The notes under the pieces: model-generated
What the model saw: the letters and a program-made list of their open reading frames with translations, nothing else
The model's database searches: none
Told to the model about the DNA's origin: nothing
Shown: piece after piece, positions 27,015 to 34,782 of the stretch
Position numbering within the stretch: position 1 is the first letter of the stretch
How the letters are laid out: each line of letters begins with the position of its first letter
Assembly: GCF_000716435.1 (NCBI RefSeq)
Contig: NZ_JNWO01000005.1
Coordinates: 1 to 64,000, forward strand
Reading direction: 5' to 3'
DNA: 64,000 nucleotides
Origin: Streptomyces xylophagus
Lineage (GTDB): Bacteria > Actinomycetota > Actinomycetes > Streptomycetales > Streptomycetaceae
Translations under genes and position numbers: made by a program

Positions 27015-27320
27015 CGGTGCCGTTGGGTGGTGTGCGTGTGCGGGGCGCCGGCTGCGGTTCCGTCGGCCGGGGTGTAGGCGGGTGAGCGGTGAGGTAGGTG
27101 CTGTTGGCTGGTGTGCGCGTTGCTCGCGGTCCTGCCGGTCGGCTGGTGTGCGCGGGTGGAGGGTGTGTTTCCGTCGGTTGGCCGGTACGCGGGTGTCGCC
27201 CGCAGTCCCGTCGGCCGGTGTGCACGCGGGTGAGCGGCGAGGTCGGCCTCGCCGGCCAGTGCACCCGCGCGGGCTGCCGCCCGCGTTCCCGCCGGCCGCT
27301 GTGTGGACGCGCGCGAGGTC
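27015..27320 (+). repeat. Degenerate minisatellite, about 8 units of 31-41 bp
   Basis: Repeated variants of a core resembling CCGTCGGCCGGTGTGC followed by GCGGGTG occur about eight times. The region is strongly G-rich on the plus strand. It fills most of the 517-bp gene-free stretch between the PH-like gene and the 3' end of the APC transporter gene. I see no credible protein-coding gene in it. Confidence 0.6.
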
Positions 27321-27385
27321 GAGGCCGTCGCCCCCCGCCACCCCTTGCCCACGCGCGAGCGCCGAGCCCGGCGCCCGCCCCCCCC

Positions 27386-29341
27386 TCAGCCCGTGTGCAC
27401 CCGAGGCCGCCTCGCCCGGTCCGGTTCCGCCTCGCGCAGGACCTCTCGGGTGACCGGGGCGACCTCGCCCTGGCCGAAGAGGAAGAAGCGGAGGAAGTTG
27501 GCGAACGGATTGCCCTCGGTCCACTCGAAGTACATGTGCGGGATGCGGCCCGTCGTGTCGCGGACGTTCAGCATGAGCGCGGCCAGGGCGTTCGGGACGG
27601 ACGAGGACTCCAGGGTCAGCACCCGGTAGCGGTTGTGGAGGACCTCGCCGCGTACGGTCAGGCCCGCCTCGAACTCGGAGGCGTCGAGGACCGTCACCTC
27701 GACGAAGACGAAGTCCTCGCCGGGGATGTCGTTGTCGGTGCGGATCTGCTCGATCTTGTCCCGGTACTCGGCCTTGTCGCGCCGGTCGGGCTCGTTGGCG
27801 ACGAAGCGGATCTTCCGGCTGGCCATGTCGCGGATGAATCGTTCCGCCATGGGGTCCAACTGCACGCTCGTCACGCGCAGTTCGAAGGCGCGGGCCAGCC
27901 GGGACAGCAGGGAGACCAGGATGATGCCGGCGATGAAACAGGCGCCGATCTTCACACCGTCGGGGCGTTCGATGACGTTCACGACGGTGACGTAGAGGAG
28001 GACCGCGGAGACGATGCCGAAGACGACGGTCCAGTTGCGCTGCTGGGCGCGGCGGGCCGCGATGGTCACCGCGATGGCGGCGGAGGACATCAGGACCAGG
28101 ACGCCGGTGGCGTAGGCGCCGCCCTGGGCGTCGACGCTGGCGTCGAAGATCCAGGTGACGAGGAACGCGACCAGGGTGAAGACGATCACCATCGGGCGGA
28201 CAGCGCGGGCCCAGTGCGGGGCCATGCCGTAGCGGGGCAGATAGCGCGGCATCAGGTTGAGCAGGCCGGCCATCGCGGAGGCGCCGGCGAACCACAGGAT
28301 GGCGATGGTGGAGAGGTCGTAGACCGTGCCGAAGGCGTTGCCGAGGTACTCGTGCGCGAGGTAGGCGAGCGCGCGGCCGTTGGCCTGGCCGCCCGCCTTG
28401 AACTCCTTCTCCGGGATCAGCACGGTGGTGATGAAGCTGGTGGCGATCAGGAACACGCTCATGATGAGCGCGGCAGTCGTCAGCAGCTTCTTGGTGTCCC
28501 GGATACGGCCCTTGGGGTTCTCGTGGGTGTCGTCCGGGTCGCCCTCGACGTGCGGCATGACGGCCACGCCGGTCTCGAAGCCGGAGAGGCCCAGCGCGAG
28601 CTTGGGGAAGACCAGCAGGGACACGCCGATCATCGCGAAGACGTTGCCGTGCTCGGTGGTCAGGGCGCTGGTCCAGTCGGTGACGACGTGCCCCTCGGTG
28701 ACCACGTGCCACATGCCGACGATCACGACGACGACGTTGAGGCTCAGGTAGGCCGCCACCAGGTACACGGCGACACCGATCGCCTCCAGGAAGCCCTTAA
28801 GGAACACCGCGCCGAGCAGGGCGACCAGGATCAGGGTGATCAGCATCTGCTTGTCGTGCAGCATGCTCGTCAGGTGCGGGTTCTCCACGAGGTGGGTGGA
28901 GGCGTCCGCCGCCGACAGGGTGATGGTGATCAGGAAGTCCGTCGCCGCGAACCCGAGCAGGGTCAGGACGAAGAGCTTGCCCTTCCAGAACGACAGCAGC
29001 CGCTCCAGCATCGCGATGGAACCCTCACCGTGCGGGCTCTCCTCGGCGACCCGCCGGTACACGGGCAGGGCGCCGGCCAGGGTGACGATCACGAGCACGA
29101 TCGTCGCGACGGGGGAGAGGAGTCCGGCCGCGAGGGCGGCGATGCCTGGCTGGTAGCCGAGGGTGGAGAAGTAGTCGACGCCGGTCAGACACATCACCCG
29201 CCACCAGCGCTGGCCCTGGTGGGCGTGCTGCTCCGGTTCCGGCGCGGCCTGCGTGGCGTGCGTGCCGCCCTTGCCCATGTCGGCCAGACCCTCCAGCATC
29301 CAGGCGCGCATACGACTGGGAGGGTGTTCGGTGGTGGCCAT
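27386..29341 (-). CDS. APC-superfamily permease, KimA-like potassium transporter candidate
   Basis: A 651-residue protein with about 12 membrane helices (residues 50-460) and a cytoplasmic C-terminal domain of about 180 residues. The first helix region carries [20 protein letters not shown], reminiscent of the DALSSVAYG start of KimA-type K+ importers and of basic APC transporters. Location beside kdp, an antiporter and a KimA-like paralogue supports cation transport, but amino-acid transport cannot be excluded. The ATG at 29341 has AGGAG with good spacing. Its 3' end abuts a minisatellite. Confidence 0.7.
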   Translation of the reverse strand: MATTEHPPSRMRAWMLEGLADMGKGGTHATQAAPEPEQHAHQGQRWWRVMCLTGVDYFSTLGYQPGIAALAAGLLSPVATIVLVIVTLAGALPVYRRVAEESPHGEGSIAMLERLLSFWKGKLFVLTLLGFAATDFLITITLSAADASTHLVENPHLTSMLHDKQMLITLILVALLGAVFLKGFLEAIGVAVYLVAAYLSLNVVVVIVGMWHVVTEGHVVTDWTSALTTEHGNVFAMIGVSLLVFPKLALGLSGFETGVAVMPHVEGDPDDTHENPKGRIRDTKKLLTTAALIMSVFLIATSFITTVLIPEKEFKAGGQANGRALAYLAHEYLGNAFGTVYDLSTIAILWFAGASAMAGLLNLMPRYLPRYGMAPHWARAVRPMVIVFTLVAFLVTWIFDASVDAQGGAYATGVLVLMSSAAIAVTIAARRAQQRNWTVVFGIVSAVLLYVTVVNVIERPDGVKIGACFIAGIILVSLLSRLARAFELRVTSVQLDPMAERFIRDMASRKIRFVANEPDRRDKAEYRDKIEQIRTDNDIPGEDFVFVEVTVLDASEFEAGLTVRGEVLHNRYRVLTLESSSVPNALAALMLNVRDTTGRIPHMYFEWTEGNPFANFLRFFLFGQGEVAPVTREVLREAEPDRARRPRVHTG

Positions 29342-29453
29342 GGGCGTGCTCCTGGGATGCGGGTCAGCGTGTGGGTCTCCGGCCATCACGCGGACGGCGG
29401 CACCAGCGTAAGCGGAGAGTGACGCGTGGGCCCATGGATGACGGGGCCTTCGG

Positions 29454-29472
29454 CGTCAATCTTGCGTTAAGA
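29454..29472 (+). promoter_or_regulatory. Variant KdpE-like element upstream of the APC permease
   Basis: CGTCAATCTTGCGTTAAGA contains GTCAA (29455) and GTTAA (29466) 11 bp apart. It lies about 113-131 bp upstream of the permease start, but in the opposite orientation to that gene, so the assignment is weak. Confidence 0.3.
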
Positions 29473-29645
29473 CTGGCCGGGTTGGTGGAGGTGGCGCATC
29501 AGGAAAGGGGGGATGGGGCTGGTTGGGGGTGCGTTGGGCTGTATGGGGGATGGGGAGGGGGTGGTCGAGGGGTGGATACCCAGCGTTACGGGGGTGAGGG
29601 GCTGGTGTTTCCTCGCCTACGAGCTCGGGGGGTTCCCTTGTGTGG

Positions 29646-29729
29646 CGGGTGCGGGTGCGTTGTGGCTGGTCGCGCCCGCGCGGCGGTAGCCGCACATCAG
29701 ATACAGCCCCGCGCCCCTAGGGGGTGGCG
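29646..29729 (+). repeat. Dispersed Streptomyces intergenic repeat, long variant
   Basis: The block begins GGTGCGTTGTGGCTGGTCGC and ends CAGCCCCGCGCCCCTAG, matching the repeat after gcvP at both ends but with an internal block (CGGCGGTAGCCGCACATCAG). A GC hairpin at its right end lies 37 bp from the 3' end of the antiporter gene and could terminate it. The rest of the 424-bp gap (29342-29765) holds no gene that I can support. Confidence 0.6.
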
Positions 29730-29765
29730 GGGGCCGGAGTCGGGTTGTGGTCGAGGCTTGCGAAG

Positions 29766-31370
29766 TCACACGTCCGCCAACCTCGCCTCCTCCAGGTCCA
29801 ACGACCGCTGGAGCCTCCTGCGCGTCGTGTCGCTGATGGCGTGGTCGTCGTAGAGGCGCTGGAGTTCCACCGCCTCCACGGCGATCAGGTCGCGGCGGAG
29901 TTGGCGGTAGACCAGGTCGGCCGATTCCGTGTGGGAGGCGTGGCCGTTGTTCTCGGAGAGGCGGTCGCGGGCGTCGTCGAGGCGGGCGTTGAGGCCGCGG
30001 CGGAGGCGGTCGAGGACGACGTCGGGTACGGCCTCCAACTCCGCCAGTTCGTCGAGGCGGCGGATGCCCGCGTCGGCCAACCGGCAGCGGGCGGAGGCCT
30101 CTTCGCGTTCCGTGTGGTCGGGTTCCAGGGCGATGCCGGAGCGGCGGACGACGGGGGCCAAGGTGAAGCCCTGAACCACCAGGGTGACGACCACGACCGA
30201 CGTGGTGAGGACCAGGACCAGGGGGCGGTCGGTCAGTGTGGCGCCGGTCTTGGTGACCTCCGGGATCGACAGGGCCGCCGCCAGCGGGAGGACACCCCGG
30301 GTGCCTGCCCAGGTCAGCACCATCGGGACCCGCCAATTCACCCTGTGCACCCCGCCCTTGCGTTGTACGACCGCCGACAGCGGGGCCAGCCACAGCAGTC
30401 GTACGGCGATCAGGGTGCCCGCCACCGCGAACGCGTACAGCGGCCACGCGCGGTCGCCGTCGGACAGCGCGCGCACCTGGGCCGGCAGCGCCAGTCCGAT
30501 GAGCGAGAACACCACGCTCTCCAGCAGGAACACCACCGTGCCGTAGACGGCGTGCAGTTGGAGCCGTATGCGGGCGTTGGTGAGGCGGTCGCCGCGACCG
30601 CCGAGGACAACTCCGGCGACCACGACCGAAGTTACGCCGGAGGCGTGCGCGCCCTCCGCCAGGACGTAGGCCGCGTACGGGGTGACCAGGGCGATCACCG
30701 TCTCCAGGACCGGGTCCTCGGTACGGCGCCGGATCAGTGTCACGACGTAGGCGACGGCCGCTCCGATGACCGTGCCGCCGCCCGCGAGCACCACGAACTC
30801 CCCGCCTGCCGCACCCCAGTTGGCCGCCGCCGAGGCCACGGCGACGCTCACCGCGACCCGGAACAGGACCAGCGAGGTCGCGTCGTTGAAGAGGGACTCC
30901 GCCTGGACGAGTACCTGGACCCGGGGCGGCAGCGCGAGCCGTCGGCCTAGCGCGGTGACCGCGACCGGGTCGGTGCTGGCCAGGACCGCGCCGAGCACGA
31001 ACGCCATCTGCCAGGAGAGGGGGGTCACCGTCGACGCAACCCAGCCGACCGCCGCCGCCGACGCGAGGACCAGGCCGATCGCGAGGATTCCGACCGGCTT
31101 CCACACGGCCTTCAGCTCGCGCCACGACATGTCCTCGGCGCTGGCGTACAGGAGCGGCGGCAGGACGACCAGGCCGATCACGTCGGGACTGATCTCGATC
31201 GCCGGGGTGCCCGGCAGCAGGGCCACGGCGAGACCGGCGACCACGAGCAGGGAGGGCGCGGGAATCCGCCACCGGCGCGCGAACGTCGCCACCAGCGTCG
31301 CCAGCACCACGAGTGCGAGAACCGTACCGACGCCGCGCATGCCGTCCCCCTGGGGCTTGGACGAGCCCAT
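29766..31370 (-). CDS. CPA1-family Na+/H+ antiporter
   Basis: The 534-residue protein has about 12 membrane helices and the CPA1 ion-binding motif ESLFNDATSLVLF near residue 155, with the functional Asn-Asp pair; STDPVAV precedes it. The C-terminal 130 residues are cytoplasmic, charged and helical. It exchanges Na+ (or K+) for protons across the membrane. The ATG at 31370 (GGGGAG upstream) and ATG at 31340 are both plausible starts. A TAGGGT -10 box (31417-31412, minus strand) fits its promoter. It is divergent from the orphan kdpD gene. Confidence 0.88.
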   Translation of the reverse strand: MGSSKPQGDGMRGVGTVLALVVLATLVATFARRWRIPAPSLLVVAGLAVALLPGTPAIEISPDVIGLVVLPPLLYASAEDMSWRELKAVWKPVGILAIGLVLASAAAVGWVASTVTPLSWQMAFVLGAVLASTDPVAVTALGRRLALPPRVQVLVQAESLFNDATSLVLFRVAVSVAVASAAANWGAAGGEFVVLAGGGTVIGAAVAYVVTLIRRRTEDPVLETVIALVTPYAAYVLAEGAHASGVTSVVVAGVVLGGRGDRLTNARIRLQLHAVYGTVVFLLESVVFSLIGLALPAQVRALSDGDRAWPLYAFAVAGTLIAVRLLWLAPLSAVVQRKGGVHRVNWRVPMVLTWAGTRGVLPLAAALSIPEVTKTGATLTDRPLVLVLTTSVVVVTLVVQGFTLAPVVRRSGIALEPDHTEREEASARCRLADAGIRRLDELAELEAVPDVVLDRLRRGLNARLDDARDRLSENNGHASHTESADLVYRQLRRDLIAVEAVELQRLYDDHAISDTTRRRLQRSLDLEEARLADV

Positions 31371-31431
31371 GTGGACTCCCCGCCGACCAGACTTCCCGGC
31401 ACACCGCGCACACCCTAACCCGGCCAAGGGC

Positions 31432-31482
31432 CGTCAAGACAGTGTCAACGTCCTTGAGGGCGGCGCCAGGGACGCATCAAGA
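31432..31482 (+). promoter_or_regulatory. Two tandem KdpE-like elements before the orphan kdpD
   Basis: CGTCAAGACAGTGTCAACG (31432-31450) and a weaker CGCCAGGGACGCATCAAGA (31464-31482) are exactly 32 bp apart. The proximal element ends 40 bp before the ATG at 31523, the same distance seen before both PH-like genes. The region is shared with the divergent antiporter. Confidence 0.5.
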
Positions 31483-31522
31483 AGCCTGCCCGGAGGCCCG
31501 CGGAGCGCTTCTCTGGGAGGCG

Positions 31523-34036
31523 ATGGACGACGTACTGCGACGCGGACGGCTGAAGGTCTACCTCGGGGCGGCCCCGGGCGTCGGCAAGACCTACCGCATG
31601 CTCGACGAGGCGCGGCGCCGGGCCGCCCGGGGCGCCGATGTGGTGGTGGGCTTCGCCGAGTGCCACGGGCGTCCGCGCACCGAGGCGATGCTCGACGGCC
31701 TGGAGGTCGTCGCGCGGGCCCAATGCGCCTACCGGGGCGGGGAGTTCGAGGAGATGGACCTCGCGGCGGTCCTCGAACGGCGTCCGGAAGTGGCCGTCGT
31801 CGACGAGTTCGCGCACAGCAACGTCCCCGGCGGCGGACGCAACGCCAAGCGCTGGCAGGACATCGACGTCCTGCTCGCCGACGGCATCGACGTCGTCACC
31901 GCTGTCAACGTGCAGCATCTGGCCTCCCTCAAGGACGTCGTCGAGAAGATCACCGGGGTGCCGCAGCACGAGACGGTGCCCGACGACGTCGTGCGCCGGG
32001 CCCAGCAGATCGAGCTGATCGACATGCCGCCCGAGGGACTCCGGCGGCGCATGGCGCACGGCAACATCTACGCGCCGGAGAAGATCGACGCGGCCCTCGC
32101 CAACTACTTCCGGCCCGGAAACCTCACCGCACTACGGCAGTTGGCGCTGCTGTGGGTGGCCGACCGGGTCGACGAGGCCCTGCACACCTACCGCGCCGAG
32201 CACGCGATCGGCGGGGTGTGGGAAACCCGGGAACGCGTGGTCGTCGCCCTGACCGGCGGCCCCGAGGGCGACACACTCATCCGGCGCGCCGCCCGCATCG
32301 CCGACCGGTCCGCCGGCGGTGACCTGCTCGCCGTGCACGTGGCCCGCAGCGACGGTCTCGCCGCCGGGGTGTCGCACGCCTCGCTCGCCCGGCAGCGGCG
32401 CCTCGTAGAGGACCTGGGCGGCAGCTACCACTCCGTGGTCGGCGACGACGTGGCCACCGCCCTGGTCGAGTTCGCCCGCACCGAGAACGCCACCCAACTC
32501 GTCCTCGGCACCAGCCGCCGGGGCCGGTTCGAGCGGTTCCTGACCGGCCCCGGCACGGGCGAGACGGTCACGGAACTCTCCGGTGACATCGACGTCCACC
32601 GCGTCACGCACGAGCGCGCCGGACGCGGCACCCTGCTGCCCTCCCGCCGCCGTACCCTCTCCACGGCACGGCTGATCGCCGGTCCGGTGACGGGACTTGT
32701 GCTGCCGGTGCTGCTCACCGTCTGCCTCGCGCAGGTACGCGACACGGTCAACCTCACCAGCGAGGCCCTGCTGTTCCTGCTCGCCGTGGTCGGGGTCGCC
32801 TGCATAGGCGGTGTCACCTCGGCGGTCATCGCGTCGGTGACGGCCTCGCTGCTGCTCAACTACTGGTTCATCCCGCCCATCGGGCAGTTCACCCTGGACG
32901 ACCCCAACGCACTGTTGGCGCTAGGGGTGTTCACGGTGGTGGCGGCGACCGTGGCCGCCGTCGTCGACCGTTCGCTACGACTCTCCCGGCGCTCGGCGCG
33001 TGCCACTGCCGAGGCCGAGACGATGTCCTCGCTCGCGGGCAGCATCGTGCGCGGCGGCCAGACGATCCCGGCACTGCTGGAACGCACGCGCGAGACCTTC
33101 GGCACGGAGTCGGCCGAACTCGTCGACCGGCCGCCCGATCATGAGATCGGCGGCGGGGTCACCACTGTTCCCGCGGGCCCCGGTGCCTTCCTCGTCCTGC
33201 GCGGACGCACCCTGTCCTCCTCGGAACGGCGGGTGCTGGCCGCCTTCGCCGCCCACGTCGGCTCCGCCGTCGAACGGGCCCAACTCGCCGAAGCGGCAGC
33301 CGAGATCGAGCCGGTGAAGGCCGCCGACCGGTTGCGTACCGCGCTGCTCCGGGCCGTAGGACACGATCTGCGGACGCCGCTCGCGGCGGGCTGGGCGGCC
33401 GTCACCTCGCTGCGCGGGCGGGACGTGGAGTTCTCGGACGAGGACCGGGACGAACTCCTCGCCACCGCCGACGAGTCCATGGCCAAGCTGAACCGGCTGC
33501 TGGAGAACCTTCTCGACCTGAGTCGGCTTGAGGCGGGTGTGCTCCCGCTGAACCTGCGGGCCACGAGCCTGGAGGAGGTGTTGCCGATGGCGCTCGCGGA
33601 CGTGCCCGATGTGGACCTGCGGGACGTGGAGTCGATTCCGCCGGTGCTTGTCGATCCGCCGCTGCTGGAGCGCGTGATCGCCAACCTGGCCGGGAACGCG
33701 GCCCGGCACACGCCGCCCGGGCGCCGGGTCATGGTCACCGCCAGTGCGCTGGGAGGGCGGGTGGAGCTGAGGGTCGTGGACCGAGGGCCGGGGCTCCCAA
33801 CCACCGGGCGCGAGCGGCTCTTTGAGCCCTTCCAGCGGCTCGGTGACACGGACAACACCACCGGGCTCGGGCTGGGTCTCGCCCTGGCGCGCGGGCTCAC
33901 CGAGGCGATGAACGGGACCCTCACTCCCGAGGACACCCCGGGCGGTGGCCTGACCATGGTCGTCTCCCTGCCGCTGGCCGAATGGGCGGACCCCTCAGCT
34001 TCAACAGCGGTGGCTACTCCAGGCCGGACACCTTGA
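31523..34036 (+). CDS. KdpD-type sensor histidine kinase without adjacent kdpE (orphan)
   Basis: This 837-residue kinase has the full KdpD architecture: N-terminal KdpD domain with Walker A GAAPGVGKT (15-23), a universal-stress-protein-like domain (about 245-370), four short membrane helices (about 395-490), GAF-like segment, H-box GHDLRTPLA with H614, N-box (NLAGNAARHT) and G boxes (DRGPG, GLGLGLALARG). It is clearly homologous to kdpD at 43.2 kb but divergent. No response regulator lies next to it; it may signal to the KdpE encoded 11 kb away. The ATG at 31523 has a GGGAGG only two bases upstream, too close to work, so a leaderless message is likely. Its 3' end overlaps the PH-like gene by 23 bp. 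Confidence 0.87.
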   Translation: MDDVLRRGRLKVYLGAAPGVGKTYRMLDEARRRAARGADVVVGFAECHGRPRTEAMLDGLEVVARAQCAYRGGEFEEMDLAAVLERRPEVAVVDEFAHSNVPGGGRNAKRWQDIDVLLADGIDVVTAVNVQHLASLKDVVEKITGVPQHETVPDDVVRRAQQIELIDMPPEGLRRRMAHGNIYAPEKIDAALANYFRPGNLTALRQLALLWVADRVDEALHTYRAEHAIGGVWETRERVVVALTGGPEGDTLIRRAARIADRSAGGDLLAVHVARSDGLAAGVSHASLARQRRLVEDLGGSYHSVVGDDVATALVEFARTENATQLVLGTSRRGRFERFLTGPGTGETVTELSGDIDVHRVTHERAGRGTLLPSRRRTLSTARLIAGPVTGLVLPVLLTVCLAQVRDTVNLTSEALLFLLAVVGVACIGGVTSAVIASVTASLLLNYWFIPPIGQFTLDDPNALLALGVFTVVAATVAAVVDRSLRLSRRSARATAEAETMSSLAGSIVRGGQTIPALLERTRETFGTESAELVDRPPDHEIGGGVTTVPAGPGAFLVLRGRTLSSSERRVLAAFAAHVGSAVERAQLAEAAAEIEPVKAADRLRTALLRAVGHDLRTPLAAGWAAVTSLRGRDVEFSDEDRDELLATADESMAKLNRLLENLLDLSRLEAGVLPLNLRATSLEEVLPMALADVPDVDLRDVESIPPVLVDPPLLERVIANLAGNAARHTPPGRRVMVTASALGGRVELRVVDRGPGLPTTGRERLFEPFQRLGDTDNTTGLGLGLALARGLTEAMNGTLTPEDTPGGGLTMVVSLPLAEWADPSASTAVATPGRTP

Positions 34037-34523
34037 ACACGGTCTCCGCGGTCTCGCGCTCGACGCGCTCCGCGATCCGGCGCAGGGCGGTGGCCCCGCA
34101 GGTGAGGGAGCCGGAGGTGATCGACTTGCGGGAGTCCTCGGAGATGCGGTGCCACAAGTCCGGGTTGTTCACCAGCACTTCGGGATCGATCTCGACCCGG
34201 CCGCCCAACTCGTCCCGCAGCAGCAGCCGTTGGGAGACGCCGTCCAGACAGCGCACCGACACGAGCCGGTCCGTGCGGACGCGTCGCTCGCGCAGCAGTC
34301 CGCGCGCGGACAGCCAGCCCTCGCCGGCCCGGACCCGGGCAGGGTAGAGCACCGCGAAGAGCAGGACGGCGAGGGTGAGCCAAAGCGCGCCGCGCCACAG
34401 CGTGAAGTGCCCGCTGAAGTGGTCGACGAGCAGTAGGAGTCCGAGCAGCGCGCCCGCGCAGCGGAACGTGTCGCGCAGGTCCCGTGCCCATCGGCGGTCC
34501 TCCACCGCTTCCCCGGGTCTCAT
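34014..34523 (-). CDS. Two-helix membrane protein with PH-like domain (copy 2)
   Basis: A 169-residue paralogue of the protein at 26347-26868, with the same layout: charged N-terminus, two membrane helices (about 20-38 and 43-60), beta-rich PH-like domain with QRLLLRDELGGRVEIDPEVL, and a helical C-terminus. Function is unknown. The ATG at 34523 has a TACCGT -10 box seven bases upstream and no ribosome site, so it is predicted leaderless. It is divergent from the KimA-like transporter and convergent with the orphan kdpD, overlapping it by 23 bp, the same overlap length as for copy 1 with its neighbour. Confidence 0.72.
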   Translation of the reverse strand: MRPGEAVEDRRWARDLRDTFRCAGALLGLLLLVDHFSGHFTLWRGALWLTLAVLLFAVLYPARVRAGEGWLSARGLLRERRVRTDRLVSVRCLDGVSQRLLLRDELGGRVEIDPEVLVNNPDLWHRISEDSRKSITSGSLTCGATALRRIAERVERETAETVFKVSGLE

Positions 34524-34530
34524 GGGGGTG

Positions 34531-34613
34531 ACGGTAGAGAGTCCCGGCGTACGGGAGCCGGGCCTTGACGCGACTCTGACGGGCGGCCCGCGCTTCTTGA
34601 CGCCGTCGCAGCG
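34531..34613 (-). promoter_or_regulatory. Leaderless promoter with tandem KdpE-like elements (PH-like copy 2)
   Basis: Minus strand: CGTCAGAGTCGCGTCAAGG (34581-34563) matches the distal kdp element at 17 of 19 positions. A second half-conserved element with CGTCAAGA lies 32 bp further upstream (34613-34595). The -10 box TACCGT (34536-34531) is 26 bp from the proximal element and seven bases from the ATG, exactly as for copy 1. Confidence 0.6.
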
Positions 34614-34642
34614 GGCGAGGGCAGTCGCGCAGGTCACATCGT

Positions 34643-34661
34643 CGTCAAGTTCGTGTCAAAG
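34643..34661 (+). promoter_or_regulatory. KdpE-like element upstream of the KimA-like transporter
   Basis: CGTCAAGTTCGTGTCAAAG has two GTCAA half sites 11 bp apart (34644, 34655) and closely resembles the element before the orphan kdpD. It lies about 120 bp before the transporter ATG; no clear -10 box follows at the expected spacing. Confidence 0.45.
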
Positions 34662-34782
34662 AACGCGTGTTCGGCGCGAAGAAGCCGCAAGGAGAAGGAG
34701 AAACCGGCGGCGGCGGGACAGAACCTGAAGCGCACCCGCGCGTTGCCGTCACCGCGCGTCCGTACGTGAAGGAGCCAGCAGC

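Noticed and set aside
34620..34782. A c-di-AMP (ydaO-type) riboswitch before the KimA-like gene
   Set aside because: KimA genes are controlled this way in Bacillus, but none of the conserved riboswitch segments is visible here; only GTCAA pairs and a ribosome site are seen.
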